Origin: Chryseobacterium sp. Leaf405
GTDB lineage: Bacteria > Bacteroidota > Bacteroidia > Flavobacteriales > Weeksellaceae
Assembly: GCF_001425355.1 (NCBI RefSeq)
Contig: NZ_LMQN01000012.1
Coordinates: 68,589-132,588, forward strand
Direction of reading: 5' to 3'
Length of the DNA stretch: 64,000 bases
The notes under the pieces were generated by a model. That model had not been told where the DNA came from, did not search any database, and saw nothing but the letters and a program-made list of their open reading frames with translations. Of the stretch, positions 9,418 through 18,088 are shown one piece after another; the first letter of the stretch is position 1, and each line of letters opens with the position of its first letter. The translations under genes and the position numbers were made by a program.

Positions 9418-9974
9418 TATTTTACCGCATTTTTTTGTTTCTCGGATTGTCTTTCTGTGATATCAATCCTTTGATTTATTTTTTCAACCAATTTATCTTT
9501 TCCATAGATGAAAGAACCTCTGTTGGTTTCTACGTCTACTAGTCTGTCGGTAAGGTAGATGGCAGATTTCGGACAAGCTTCTTCACACATACCGCAGAAA
9601 ATACATCTTAGCATATTGATTTCATATACCGATGCATATTTTTCTTCTCTGTAAAGATCTTTTTCTTCTCTGGTTCTTTCAGCAGCAGTCATTGTAATTG
9701 CTTCTGCGGGGCAAGCCACCGCACAAAGTCCGCAAGCGGTACATCTTTCTCTGCCTTCCTCGTCTCTTTTCAAAACGTGCTGACCTCTCCAGATTTCTGC
9801 TCTCGGTTTCTGTACTTCCGGATACGAATATACTGCGGGAGCACCTTTCAATACCGTTCTTACAGCATGCTTAAATGTAATCCCCATTCCTGTAAAAATT
9901 GCAGGTAGGTAGATTTTTTCAGCAAGGGTCATTTCTTTGTTAGAAACAACTTTTGATCTGTTCGTAAGTTTCAT
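9417..9974 (-). CDS. nuoI: NADH-quinone oxidoreductase subunit I (2x[4Fe-4S])
   Basis: A peripheral-arm subunit of 185 aa carrying clusters N6a and N6b. Two complete CxxCxxCxxxCP motifs are visible: C78/C81/C84/C88 (CTACGLCAVACPAEAI) and C124/C127/C130/C134 (CIFCGMCEEACPKSAI). These pass electrons from NuoG to NuoB. The N-terminal amphipathic segment ending TFKHAVRTVLKG fits the membrane-contact helix of the family. It follows nuoH after a 58-bp spacer and is coupled to nuoJ. Confidence 0.97.
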   Translation of the reverse strand: MKLTNRSKVVSNKEMTLAEKIYLPAIFTGMGITFKHAVRTVLKGAPAVYSYPEVQKPRAEIWRGQHVLKRDEEGRERCTACGLCAVACPAEAITMTAAERTREEKDLYREEKYASVYEINMLRCIFCGMCEEACPKSAIYLTDRLVDVETNRGSFIYGKDKLVEKINQRIDITERQSEKQKNAVK

Positions 9975-10032
9975 TTATTTTAATTTTTTAGGCTGAACTT
10001 CTATTCAGCATTTAAAAATATATTCTTATCTC

Positions 10033-11097
10033 TTAGTTTGCAAACGCTAAAATTACAGCTCCTGTAATTAATAAGTTTACCAATGCCAGTGGAATTAAAG
10101 TTTTCCAACCTAGGTGCATCAATTGATCGTATCTGAATCTTGGCAGCGTCCATCTGATCCACATAAAAATCAAAATTCCGATTACCGTTTTAGTTAAAAA
10201 TGCTACGATACTCAAAATACCTGCAATATTTTCACCCCAGTGCTGAGTTACCCATTCGATTCCCGGGTAGTTGTAACCTCCGAAGAAAAGAACGACCATG
10301 AAAGCATTAGAAATAAACATATTCACATACTCACCAAACATATATAAACCCAACTTCATGGATGAATATTCTGTAGAATATCCTGTTACCAATTCAGATT
10401 CACATTCAGGTAAATCGAAAGGGTGTCTGTTGGTTTCTGCTAAAGCAGCCACAAAGAAAATAAGGAATGCAAAAGGCTGGTAGAAAATGTTCCAATTCAA
10501 ACCAGAAATCCAAGGAATGAATCCCCATAATTTTCCGGTTGTCTGGCTTTGTGTAATTTCTTTTAAATCTAAACTTCCCGTCATCATAATGATAGAAAGT
10601 AAAGCTAATCCCATCGCCAATTCATAAGAAATCATCTGAGAAGAAGCACGGATAGCACCTAATAATGAATATTTATTGTTCGAAGCCCAACCGCCGATCA
10701 TAATTCCGTAAACACCGATTGAAGCCATTCCGATAATGAAAAGTACTCCAACATCTATATTGGCTACCTGTAAATCGTAAGAAACTCCACTAAAATTCAA
10801 GGTTTTACCCCAAGGAATAACTGCTCCTGTAATTAATGAAATAAACATTACCAAAGCCGGTCCCAATACGAAAAGGAATTTTTCTGCATTGGCTGGTGTA
10901 AAATCTTCTTTAAAGAAAAACTTTCCACCATCAGCAAGAGGCTGCAGCAATCCGAAAGGTCCGGCTCTGTTGGGACCAATTCTATCCTGCATGATAGAGG
11001 CAACTTTTCTTTCTGCCCAAGTAGAGTAGGCTGCAATCGTTAACGAAAGCAAGAAAAGTGCTAATACAAGTATCAATTTAAATGTAAGTAAATCCAT
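10033..11097 (-). CDS. nuoH: NADH-quinone oxidoreductase subunit H
   Basis: The membrane subunit that forms the quinone chamber, 354 aa with eight predicted helices. Signature sequences are STWAERKVASIMQDRIGPNRAG near residues 26-47 and AETNRHPFDLPECESELV around residues 215-232, including the conserved acidic residues that couple quinone reduction to pumping. A 79-bp spacer with TTAGATATTAGAATTTAGAA-type quasi-repeats separates it from nuoG. Confidence 0.97.
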   Translation of the reverse strand: MDLLTFKLILVLALFLLSLTIAAYSTWAERKVASIMQDRIGPNRAGPFGLLQPLADGGKFFFKEDFTPANAEKFLFVLGPALVMFISLITGAVIPWGKTLNFSGVSYDLQVANIDVGVLFIIGMASIGVYGIMIGGWASNNKYSLLGAIRASSQMISYELAMGLALLSIIMMTGSLDLKEITQSQTTGKLWGFIPWISGLNWNIFYQPFAFLIFFVAALAETNRHPFDLPECESELVTGYSTEYSSMKLGLYMFGEYVNMFISNAFMVVLFFGGYNYPGIEWVTQHWGENIAGILSIVAFLTKTVIGILIFMWIRWTLPRFRYDQLMHLGWKTLIPLALVNLLITGAVILAFAN

Positions 11098-11176
11098 TTT
11101 ATTTTTGTAGATGTTAGATATTAGAATTTAGAAGTTAGATTTAAATCTGTTTCTAAAATCTTCAATCTTATTAAAT

Positions 11177-12175
11177 TTATTTTTCGTCTTTTTCACTTAT
11201 TTCTTTAGCCATCGGATTGTCTAAAACTCTTAGCTCATCCTTTGGTTTTTCGTAGTGATTCAATGAAATAACTGAATGTCTGTCGATATGTCTAGGACCT
11301 TCGATGTTCCAGTCTGACAAAGATTTTCTTTCGAAACGGCAAGTATCGCAGATGAATTCTTCAACTTCTCCCCATTGATCTTTTCTTGCTGTAACTCTCG
11401 AAATTTCATCACCTTTCATCCAAACCGTAGCTTTTCCAGAACATTTATCACACTTACAAGTAGCATTCATTGGCTTTGTAAACCAAACTCTGCTTGCAAA
11501 ACGTGAAGTTCTGTCTGTTAAAGCTCCCACAGGACAAACGTCGATTACGTTTCCGATAAAGTCATTATCCAAAGCTTTATTTAAATAAGTAGAAATTTCA
11601 GCGTGATCTCCTCTGAACAAAATTCCGTGCTCTCTTTCACCAGTCAATTGATTGGCGGCTAATACGCATCTTGCGCAAAGAATACAACGGTTCATATTCA
11701 ATTTAATATGAGGACCAAGATCGTCTGCTTCGTACGTATTTCTTTCAAACTCAGTTCTTGTCTGAAGATTTCCGTGCTCGTACCCAAGATCCTGAAGGTG
11801 ACATTCACCAGCCTGATCACAAACAGGGCAGTCTAACGGGTGATTTACCAATAAAAACTCGGTAACGGCTTTTCTGCCTTCCTGAGCTTTATCAGAAGTA
11901 AGATTTTTTACTTCCATTCCGTCCATCACATTAGTTCTGCAGCTTGCAACTAATTTTGGCATAGGGCGAGGATCCGCTTCAGACCCTTTAGAAACTTCTA
12001 CCAAGCAAGTTCTACATCTCCCTCCACTGGTTTCCAATTTGCTGTAGTAGCACATTGCAGGAGGTACAGATTTTCCGCCGATCTGTCTTGCTGCTTCCAA
12101 AATAGAAGTACCAGGCAAAACTTCGGTAGTCTGTCCGTCTATAGTTATCGTGAATTTTTTAACCTCTTCGCTCAT
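11177..12175 (-). CDS. nuoG: NADH-quinone oxidoreductase subunit G, short form
   Basis: An iron-sulfur electron-wire subunit, only 332 aa compared with roughly 900 in E. coli. It keeps the [2Fe-2S] ligands C42/C54/C57/C79, the His-coordinated cluster H112/C116/C119/C125, and the [4Fe-4S] set C164/C167/C170/C214. An additional group (C240, C242, C245, C276, C279) sits where an N7-type cluster would be. The molybdopterin-oxidoreductase-like C-terminal domain is absent. The ORF ends cleanly with a charged tail and the operon continues, so this is a natural short form rather than a truncation; short NuoG is usual in flavobacteria. It is annotated in some genomes as a 2Fe-2S binding protein. Confidence 0.93.
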   Translation of the reverse strand: MSEEVKKFTITIDGQTTEVLPGTSILEAARQIGGKSVPPAMCYYSKLETSGGRCRTCLVEVSKGSEADPRPMPKLVASCRTNVMDGMEVKNLTSDKAQEGRKAVTEFLLVNHPLDCPVCDQAGECHLQDLGYEHGNLQTRTEFERNTYEADDLGPHIKLNMNRCILCARCVLAANQLTGEREHGILFRGDHAEISTYLNKALDNDFIGNVIDVCPVGALTDRTSRFASRVWFTKPMNATCKCDKCSGKATVWMKGDEISRVTARKDQWGEVEEFICDTCRFERKSLSDWNIEGPRHIDRHSVISLNHYEKPKDELRVLDNPMAKEISEKDEK

Positions 12176-12219
12176 ATTCTATGCTTTTCGCTTATGCTTT
12201 TAAGGCGGTAAGCTATATT

Positions 12220-13101
12220 TTAATTATACTTCTTCGTGTTAAATGTATATCCGATTCCGGCAAGCACCTGCCCGAAAACAAAATCCTGACGAGCTTTATC
12301 GGGTTTATTATTTAATGTAGTTTTAATATCCCACATATTAATATAACCTGCTTTTGCTTCTGCTCTCAGCATCCAGTTTTTCCAGAAAACCATGTTTAAA
12401 CTTGATCTAAGATCGGTTCCCATTCCGGCAACATGAAAACGGTCGCTTCTTTCATTTCCAAAAAGTCTGATATTACTTTTAGGAAACATTACTCCGATTC
12501 CGGCTCCGTAAGACCATACTAAATCTATGTTTTTCTTATGAATAAGGTTTTTGTATTTCTCTAAACCCAAATTCTCATAATTAAGTCCGTCTGTATGCTC
12601 GAAAGTAAGAAACTGTTCATCAGCTAAATTTACCTGTCCGTTCTGAACCATTGCTGCATATTTAGGATCTGAAATGGTACCTGAAAAATCAACCGTCTGG
12701 TTTTGTTTCATCACATATTTCATGTGATCTATCCCTAAAACAAGGGCTAAATTATCTTTAATAAAATATCCCAATCTGAAATTATACTGCGTTACGGTAA
12801 ACCAGCTTGGATCGATATACACAATCCCAAATTTAGTAGGTTTGTCTCTTGCTGCAACATTATTCAGCTGAAAATCATAACCGTTTCCACTGAAATGAAT
12901 ATCAGAGTTACTAAAAGCTCCTCTGTTCCAGCCAAAGAAAACGAAAACCTGTCCTTTTTTGCTCAATGGTAAAGGTTTTTCTTTCCTTTCAGCTTTATAA
13001 GGAGTTACCTCTAACTTATATTCCTTATCTAATGTATCTTTTTTGACTTGTCCAAAGGCAAAACCCGACATCATTAAGCTTATTGCCAATAATTTTTTCA
13101 T
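12220..13101 (-). CDS. Predicted outer-membrane beta-barrel protein inside the nuo operon
   Basis: Unrecognised family. The start at 13101 gives a textbook signal peptide (MKKLLAISLMMSGFAFGQ) and no overlap with nuoF; upstream ATGs at 13110 and 13140 exist but would precede the signal with non-signal residues. The mature part (about 275 aa) alternates aromatic and polar residues in strand-like segments (FVFFGWNRG, YNFRLGYFIKDNLALVLGIDHM, WMLRAEAKAGYIN) and ends FGQVLAGIGYTFNTKKYN, typical of a small barrel. The ORF sits in the same direction between nuoF (ends 13103) and nuoG (44 bp on), so it is probably transcribed with complex I. Nothing in it suggests a role in NADH oxidation. Confidence 0.75.
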   Translation of the reverse strand: MKKLLAISLMMSGFAFGQVKKDTLDKEYKLEVTPYKAERKEKPLPLSKKGQVFVFFGWNRGAFSNSDIHFSGNGYDFQLNNVAARDKPTKFGIVYIDPSWFTVTQYNFRLGYFIKDNLALVLGIDHMKYVMKQNQTVDFSGTISDPKYAAMVQNGQVNLADEQFLTFEHTDGLNYENLGLEKYKNLIHKKNIDLVWSYGAGIGVMFPKSNIRLFGNERSDRFHVAGMGTDLRSSLNMVFWKNWMLRAEAKAGYINMWDIKTTLNNKPDKARQDFVFGQVLAGIGYTFNTKKYN

Positions 13102-13102
13102 T

Positions 13103-14461
13103 TTAAGCATTATTTTCCACCGCAGGAATTGGATCTGCATAATTTGCTAACCCGTAGTTTTGTGTCTGAGACAATTCAGGGTTTTTAATGTGCCATTCAA
13201 ACTCATCTCTGAAGTGACGAATCGCTGCTGCAACAGGCCAAGCTGCTGCATCTCCCAACGGACAAATCGTATTTCCTTCGATTTTTCTTTGGATGTCCCA
13301 AAGCAAATCAATGTCTTCCATTTTTCCTTCTCCTTTCTCGATTTTCTTTAAAATCTTGTACATCCATCCCGTTCCTTCACGGCAAGGAGTACATTGTCCG
13401 CAACTTTCGTGATTGTAAAATCTCGCTAAAGTCATGGTATGTTCTACCACACATTGGTCTTCATCCAACACGATAAAACCTCCTGAACCCATCATCGTTC
13501 CGGTAGCGAAGCCACCATCTGCTAATGATTCATAGTTCATATATCTTGGTTCGCCGTTGACGGTTTTCAATAATAAATTTGCAGGAACAATTGGCACAGA
13601 GCTTCCTCCGGGAATACAAGCTTTAAGCCTTTTCCCGTTTGGAATACCACCGCAATATTCTTCAGAATAGATGAACTCTTCTACGGTAATTGTCATATCG
13701 ATTTCGTAAACTCCAGGTTTGTTGATGTTTCCACAAGCAGAAATTAATTTTGTACCTGTAGATCTTCCTACTCCGATTTTTGCATATTCAGCACCTGTAA
13801 TATCAATGATAGGGACGATTGCTGCGATAGATTCAACGTTATTTACAACCGTTGGTCTTTCCCAAAGTCCTTTTACAGCCGGGAATGGCGGTTTTAATCT
13901 TGGATTTCCTCTCTTACCTTCAAGAGATTCAAGCAATGCCGTTTCTTCACCGCAGATATAGGCTCCACCACCTCTTTGAACGTAGATTTCACAATCGAAA
14001 CCTGTTCCTAAAATGTTTTTACCTAAAAATCCTGCTGCTTTAGCTTCTTCAATGGCTTCTTCTAAAATATCAGGAATCCACGAATATTCTCCACGGATAT
14101 AAATGTAAGAAACATTTGAACCTAATGTATAAGATGAAATAAGCATTCCTTCTATCAATAAATGAGGAAGAAATTCCATCAGATATCTGTCTTTGAAAGT
14201 TCCAGGTTCAGATTCATCAGCATTTACGACTAAGTGTCTTGGGACACCTTCCGGTTTTGCTAAAAAGCTCCATTTCATCCCTGTTGGGAATCCTGCTCCA
14301 CCACGTCCACGAAGTCCGGAAACCTTTACTTCTTCCAAAATTTCTTCGGGTGTCATTTTCAAGGCTTTTTCAGCTGCCGTGTAACCTCCCTGTTTACGGT
14401 ATGTTTCAAAGTAGCGAATACCTTCTATATGTGCGTCTTTAAGTAAAAGTTTTTTACTCAT
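13103..14461 (-). CDS. nuoF: NADH-quinone oxidoreductase subunit F
   Basis: The NADH-oxidising, FMN-binding subunit, 452 aa. The glycine-rich FMN/NADH loop is at residues 49-62 (GLRGRGGAGFPTGM). The N3 [4Fe-4S] ligands are C354/C357/C360 (ESCGQCTPCREGTGW) and C400 (TICPLGDAAAWP). All expected catalytic motifs are intact, so the enzyme should accept electrons from NADH. It lies after nuoE with a 77-bp spacer holding a perfect 14-bp tandem repeat, and is followed directly by the outer-membrane protein gene. Confidence 0.97.
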   Translation of the reverse strand: MSKKLLLKDAHIEGIRYFETYRKQGGYTAAEKALKMTPEEILEEVKVSGLRGRGGAGFPTGMKWSFLAKPEGVPRHLVVNADESEPGTFKDRYLMEFLPHLLIEGMLISSYTLGSNVSYIYIRGEYSWIPDILEEAIEEAKAAGFLGKNILGTGFDCEIYVQRGGGAYICGEETALLESLEGKRGNPRLKPPFPAVKGLWERPTVVNNVESIAAIVPIIDITGAEYAKIGVGRSTGTKLISACGNINKPGVYEIDMTITVEEFIYSEEYCGGIPNGKRLKACIPGGSSVPIVPANLLLKTVNGEPRYMNYESLADGGFATGTMMGSGGFIVLDEDQCVVEHTMTLARFYNHESCGQCTPCREGTGWMYKILKKIEKGEGKMEDIDLLWDIQRKIEGNTICPLGDAAAWPVAAAIRHFRDEFEWHIKNPELSQTQNYGLANYADPIPAVENNA

Positions 14462-14469
14462 TGTTATAT

Positions 14470-14497
14470 GCTTTTAGCGAATGGCTTTTAGCGAATG
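14470..14497 (-). repeat. Perfect 14-bp tandem repeat in the nuoE-nuoF spacer
   Basis: GCTTTTAGCGAATG occurs twice back to back (14470-14483 and 14484-14497), followed by a third degenerate copy (GCTATTTGCTG). It lies immediately upstream of the nuoF start. Similar degenerate units occur in the other spacers of this operon. Confidence 0.8.
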
Positions 14498-14538
14498 GCT
14501 ATTTGCTGTGCGCCTTTTTTAATTAGTTTAAAATTTAT

Positions 14539-15048
14539 TTAGCCCAAATCAACCTGTCCTTCTCTGCAAAGATCAAGGATTTCGTCGACTTTTTCTATCG
14601 TTAAATTTTCATGAAAGAATTTACCTAACTGCATCATTGGTGCATATCCACAAGCTCCAAGACATTCAGCAGGTTTTAATGTAAACATTCCATCTTCAGT
14701 TGTCTGTCCGTCTTTAATGTTCAGTTTGGTTCTGATATGATCAAGAATTTTTTCGCTTCCACGAACCATACAAGGTCCCGTTCTGCAAACTTCCAAAACA
14801 TATTTACCAACCGGTTTCATATTGAACATGGTATAAAAAGTTGCCACTTCATATACTTCAATTGGCTTAATACTCAATACTTCAGCAACATAATCCATCA
14901 CAGGAACGTCTAACCATCCTCCGAATTCTTTCTGTGCTATGTGTAGAACAGGAAGAAGGGCAGATTTTTGTCTACCTTCAGGATATCTCGCAATAATTTT
15001 GTGTACCTGTGCTAAACTTTCCGGTTTAAAAGCTATTGTTTCGCTCAT
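14539..15048 (-). CDS. nuoE: NADH-quinone oxidoreductase subunit E
   Basis: A thioredoxin-like [2Fe-2S] subunit of the NADH dehydrogenase module, 169 aa. The N1a ligands are C88 and C93 (CRTGPCMVRG) and C129 and C133 (ECLGACGYAPMM). The N-terminal helical part (SALLPVLHIAQKEFGGWL) is typical. It pairs with NuoF. A 104-bp spacer containing a long imperfect inverted repeat precedes it. Confidence 0.97.
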   Translation of the reverse strand: MSETIAFKPESLAQVHKIIARYPEGRQKSALLPVLHIAQKEFGGWLDVPVMDYVAEVLSIKPIEVYEVATFYTMFNMKPVGKYVLEVCRTGPCMVRGSEKILDHIRTKLNIKDGQTTEDGMFTLKPAECLGACGYAPMMQLGKFFHENLTIEKVDEILDLCREGQVDLG

Positions 15049-15057
15049 TTTTTATCT

Positions 15058-15147
15058 AAGATTTCAGATGCCAGATTTCAGACATCAGATTTTAAATTTA
15101 TATATAAAGGAAGAGTCTAACATCTGAAATCTGACGTCTGACATCTT
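15058..15147. repeat. Imperfect 28-bp inverted repeat in the nuoD-nuoE spacer
   Basis: The arms at 15058-15085 and 15120-15147 are inverted copies with about five mismatches around a 34-bp AT-rich loop. Each arm is itself built from degenerate CAGATTTCAGA-like units. It could fold in the mRNA between nuoD and nuoE. It lacks a T-run, so it is not a terminator. Confidence 0.65.
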
Positions 15148-15152
15148 CATTT

Positions 15153-16376
15153 TTATGCGTCTAATTCTCCCGCAATAATATTCATACTACACATCGTAAC
15201 GATCGCATCAGAAATTACAGAACCTGTAATCATCTCCGGATATGCCTGATAGTAGATAAAACAAGGTCTTCTGAAATGCAGTCTGTAAGGACTTCTTCCA
15301 CCATCACTTACCAGATAGAAGCCTAATTCTCCGTTTCCACCTTCTACAGCGTGGTATACTTCACCTTTAGGTACATCCGTTTCTCCCATTACAATTTTGA
15401 AATGGTAAATTAACGCTTCCATTTTTTGATAAACATCAGCCTTTTCAGGAAGATAAAAATCAGGAACATCCGCATGGAAAGGTCCTTCAGGAAGATTGTC
15501 GTATGCTTGATTGATAATTTTAAGTGATTCCCAGATTTCCTGCTGACGAACCATGAAACGGTCGTATGTATCACCAGAAGTTCCTACCGGAATGATGAAA
15601 TCGAAATCTTCATAAGAAGAATAAGGTTCTGCAACTCTTACATCATAATCTACGCCTGTTGCACGTAAATTCGGACCAGTGAAACCATAGCTTAATGCTC
15701 TTTCCGCAGAAATTGCTCCTGCTCCGATGGTTCTGTCCATGAAAATTCTGTTTCTTTCTAATAAAGTACCGAATTCTTTAAATCTAGCCGGGAAAGTTTT
15801 AAGAAAATCCTTTAATAACTCATGGAATTTTGGGGTGAAATCTCTTTCAAAACCTCCGATTCTTCCCATATTAGTTGTCATTCTTGCCCCGCAAATCTGC
15901 TCATACATATCATAAATACGTTCTCTTTCGATGAACATATAGGTAAGACCTGTAATTGCTCCTGCATCCATTCCGGTTACTCCGTTACAGATCAGGTGGT
16001 CACCGATTCTTGCCAATTCCATTAAAATAACACGCATATAATCTACACGCTTTGGAACTTTAACGCCAATCAGTTTCTCTACCGTCATGTGCCAACCGAT
16101 ATTGTTGATTGGTGCAGAACAGTAATTCATACGGTCGGTAAGGGTAGTGATCTGAGAGTAGTTTCTTCTTTCAGAAATTTTCTCAAATGCTCTGTGGATA
16201 TATCCAACAGTCTGCTCAGCGTGAAGGATTCTTTCTCCGTCCATCGTTAAGACATTCTGGAAAATCCCATGCGTTGCAGGGTGAGTTGGTCCTAAATTGA
16301 GAGTATATAACTGACCGTCAATCTGCTCCTTACTGTCGTACTGGTTTAGTATATTAGATAATGAGTTATCTTTCAT
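15153..16376 (-). CDS. nuoD: NADH-quinone oxidoreductase subunit D (49 kDa type)
   Basis: A quinone-site subunit of the peripheral arm, 407 aa, related to the NiFe-hydrogenase large subunit but without nickel ligands. Family blocks visible are LNLGPTHPATHGIFQNVLTMDGE (residues 26-48), the HRAFEKISERRNYSQ region, and the C-terminal segment with VMGETDVPKGEVYHAVEGGNGELGFYLVSDG and SGD/DPVMGEVDR-like elements. It is encoded separately from nuoC, unlike the fused nuoCD of E. coli. Confidence 0.97.
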   Translation of the reverse strand: MKDNSLSNILNQYDSKEQIDGQLYTLNLGPTHPATHGIFQNVLTMDGERILHAEQTVGYIHRAFEKISERRNYSQITTLTDRMNYCSAPINNIGWHMTVEKLIGVKVPKRVDYMRVILMELARIGDHLICNGVTGMDAGAITGLTYMFIERERIYDMYEQICGARMTTNMGRIGGFERDFTPKFHELLKDFLKTFPARFKEFGTLLERNRIFMDRTIGAGAISAERALSYGFTGPNLRATGVDYDVRVAEPYSSYEDFDFIIPVGTSGDTYDRFMVRQQEIWESLKIINQAYDNLPEGPFHADVPDFYLPEKADVYQKMEALIYHFKIVMGETDVPKGEVYHAVEGGNGELGFYLVSDGGRSPYRLHFRRPCFIYYQAYPEMITGSVISDAIVTMCSMNIIAGELDA

Positions 16377-16382
16377 AATTTA

Positions 16383-16430
16383 AATGCTTTAGGCTTTAGG
16401 CTTTAAGCTTATTGCTTACTGCTTATTTGC
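16383..16430 (-). repeat. Degenerate heptamer repeats in the nuoC-nuoD spacer
   Basis: On the plus strand GCTTTAG, GCTTTAG and GCTTTAA follow each other, then degenerate TATTGCTTACTGCTTA units. The whole spacer is made of these quasi-repeats. It resembles the repeat-built spacers upstream of nuoF, nuoE, nuoG and nuoN. Confidence 0.6.
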
Positions 16431-16437
16431 ATTAATT

Positions 16438-16932
16438 TTATCTTCCGAACATTGCATCGTCCTTATCGGTTCTTGTTCCGTCTTCCAAACGATATTCTTT
16501 CAACATAGGGTGGTATCCAAGATCTTCCATATTTAAGATAGCTCTAAGATCCGGATGTCCTTTAAATTTGATTCCGTAGAAATCAAAAGTTTCTCTCTCC
16601 ATCCAGTTGGCTCCGGCGTATAATTCTACAAGAGAATCAACCTCGATATTTTCTCTGGACATAAAGATTTTAAGTCGCAATCTGAAGTTTGTCATCATAT
16701 TTTGTAAATGATAAACCACTCCGATTTCTTTCTCCGGGAATTCTGGGTAATGGATTCCGCAAATATCTGTAAGGAAATTAATTTCCAAAGATGAGTCTTT
16801 AAGATAATGAATAATCTTCTTAATATCTTCTTTTTTCACCTCAATCGTCAGCATTCCATAAGGCTCTGAACTTGAAATTACAGACTCCGGAAATTCTCTC
16901 GTGATTGCTTCTAATACAAATTCGTTCGTCAT
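16438..16932 (-). CDS. nuoC: NADH-quinone oxidoreductase subunit C (30 kDa type)
   Basis: A 164-aa peripheral-arm subunit that packs against NuoD near the quinone tunnel. The family signature is in the second half: VYHLQNMMTNFRLRLKI, then PSLVELYAGANWMERETFDFYGIKFKGHPDLRAILN-like sequence around residues 105-140. It carries no cofactor. It lies 4 bp after nuoB, consistent with tight coupling. Confidence 0.96.
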   Translation of the reverse strand: MTNEFVLEAITREFPESVISSSEPYGMLTIEVKKEDIKKIIHYLKDSSLEINFLTDICGIHYPEFPEKEIGVVYHLQNMMTNFRLRLKIFMSRENIEVDSLVELYAGANWMERETFDFYGIKFKGHPDLRAILNMEDLGYHPMLKEYRLEDGTRTDKDDAMFGR

Positions 16933-16936
16933 TCCG

Positions 16937-17497
16937 TTAGTTGCTTATATTGTAAGAATCCAATAGTTTTTGATATTCAGGCATATCTCTTCTTCTAAGA
17001 CTTTCACTTTCTGTAAGAGCCTGAACCTGCATTACACCCTCGATAATCTGCTCCGGTCTTGGAGGACATCCTGGAACGTAAACATCAACCGGGATAATTT
17101 TATCAATTCCCTGCAATACAGAATAAGTATCAAAAATACCACCGCTGGAAGCACAAGCTCCCACTGCAACTACCCATTTAGGCTCTGCCATCTGAGTGTA
17201 CACTTCTTTTAGGACAGGTCCTAATTTTTTAGATATAGTTCCGCAAACCATTAATAAATCTGCCTGTCTTGGTGAGAAAGAGTTTCTTTCCATACCAAAT
17301 CTTGAAGCATCATACGTTGGGTTTAGGGTTGCCATAAACTCGATGCCACAACAAGAGGTTGCAAAAGGTAAAGGCCAAAGTGAAAACTTTCTTGCCATTC
17401 CTATTACACTGCTCAGTTTCGTTGCGAAAAACCCTTCTCCTTCAAATCCTTCCGGAGCAGGTGCATCTGTTCTTATTACTGGTTTATTGTCTGACAT
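16937..17497 (-). CDS. nuoB: NADH-quinone oxidoreductase subunit B (cluster N2)
   Basis: A 186-aa subunit holding the terminal [4Fe-4S] cluster N2 that reduces quinone. The ligands C49 and C50 (adjacent cysteines in ATSCCGIEFMAT), C115 (GACASSGG) and C144 (VPGCPPRPEQI) are all present. It lies between nuoA (104-bp spacer) and nuoC (4 bp). Confidence 0.97.
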   Translation of the reverse strand: MSDNKPVIRTDAPAPEGFEGEGFFATKLSSVIGMARKFSLWPLPFATSCCGIEFMATLNPTYDASRFGMERNSFSPRQADLLMVCGTISKKLGPVLKEVYTQMAEPKWVVAVGACASSGGIFDTYSVLQGIDKIIPVDVYVPGCPPRPEQIIEGVMQVQALTESESLRRRDMPEYQKLLDSYNISN

Positions 17498-17601
17498 TTT
17501 GTTGATTTAAGATTTACTTTTTAGATTAAAAACCGATGGTAATGTTAGCTTTACAAAGATTCTTACTGTCTAAAACTCTTATTTAAAATTTCTATTCCGT
17601 T

Positions 17602-17973
17602 CTATTTATCCCAATCCAGTGCACCGCGTTTCCAGACATAGAAAAATGCCATGAAGAAAATTGCTACAAAGGTAAGTACTGCCAAGAATCCTTCCATTCC
17701 GAATTCTCTGAAGTTTACAGCGTAAGGATAAAAAAATACGATTTCAATATCGAATAGTACGAATAATACCGCCGTCAAAAAGTATTTAATTGAAAACGGT
17801 GTTCTTGCATTTCCTTCTACCGGGATTCCACATTCCCAGCTTTGGTTTTTCACAGAATCTCCTTTTTTCTGTTTTGGTCCTAAAAAATGCGCTCCAAGCA
17901 AAGAAACTGCTACGAATGCTATCGCAACACCTGCCTGTAATAGGATTGGAATATAACTTTCAGGTAAATTCAT
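17602..17973 (-). CDS. nuoA: NADH-quinone oxidoreductase subunit A
   Basis: The first gene of the complex I operon, a 123-aa membrane subunit with three predicted helices. Family signatures are KNQSWECGIPVEGNARTPFSIKYFLTAVLFVLFDIEIVFFYPYA (about residues 42-85), with the conserved Cys on the loop facing the quinone cavity and the acidic FDIE motif. A flavobacterial -7 element lies 24 bp upstream of the ATG, giving a short leader. Confidence 0.97.
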   Translation of the reverse strand: MNLPESYIPILLQAGVAIAFVAVSLLGAHFLGPKQKKGDSVKNQSWECGIPVEGNARTPFSIKYFLTAVLFVLFDIEIVFFYPYAVNFREFGMEGFLAVLTFVAIFFMAFFYVWKRGALDWDK

Positions 17974-17996
17974 TTTTGCATTATTATCTCAATTTG

Positions 17997-18004
17997 CAAA
18001 TTTA
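17997..18004 (-). promoter_or_regulatory. Candidate -7 element of the nuo operon promoter
   Basis: On the minus strand the sequence reads TAAATTTG, an exact match to the Bacteroidetes sigma-A -7 consensus TAnnTTTG, 24 bp upstream of the nuoA ATG. No clear TTG at the -33 spacing is present, so the call rests on the -7 element and position. Confidence 0.5.
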
Positions 18005-18088
18005 GCGAATAAACAAGAAAGCATGAAATTAATCGGCTTAAATGTGGGTCAAAAATGAGTAAAATCAGTAATTTAGAATCAATAAAAA

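Noticed and set aside
11177..12175. NuoG as a truncated pseudogene
   Set aside because: All cluster ligands are intact, the ORF ends cleanly, the rest of the operon is intact, and short NuoG is normal in flavobacteria.
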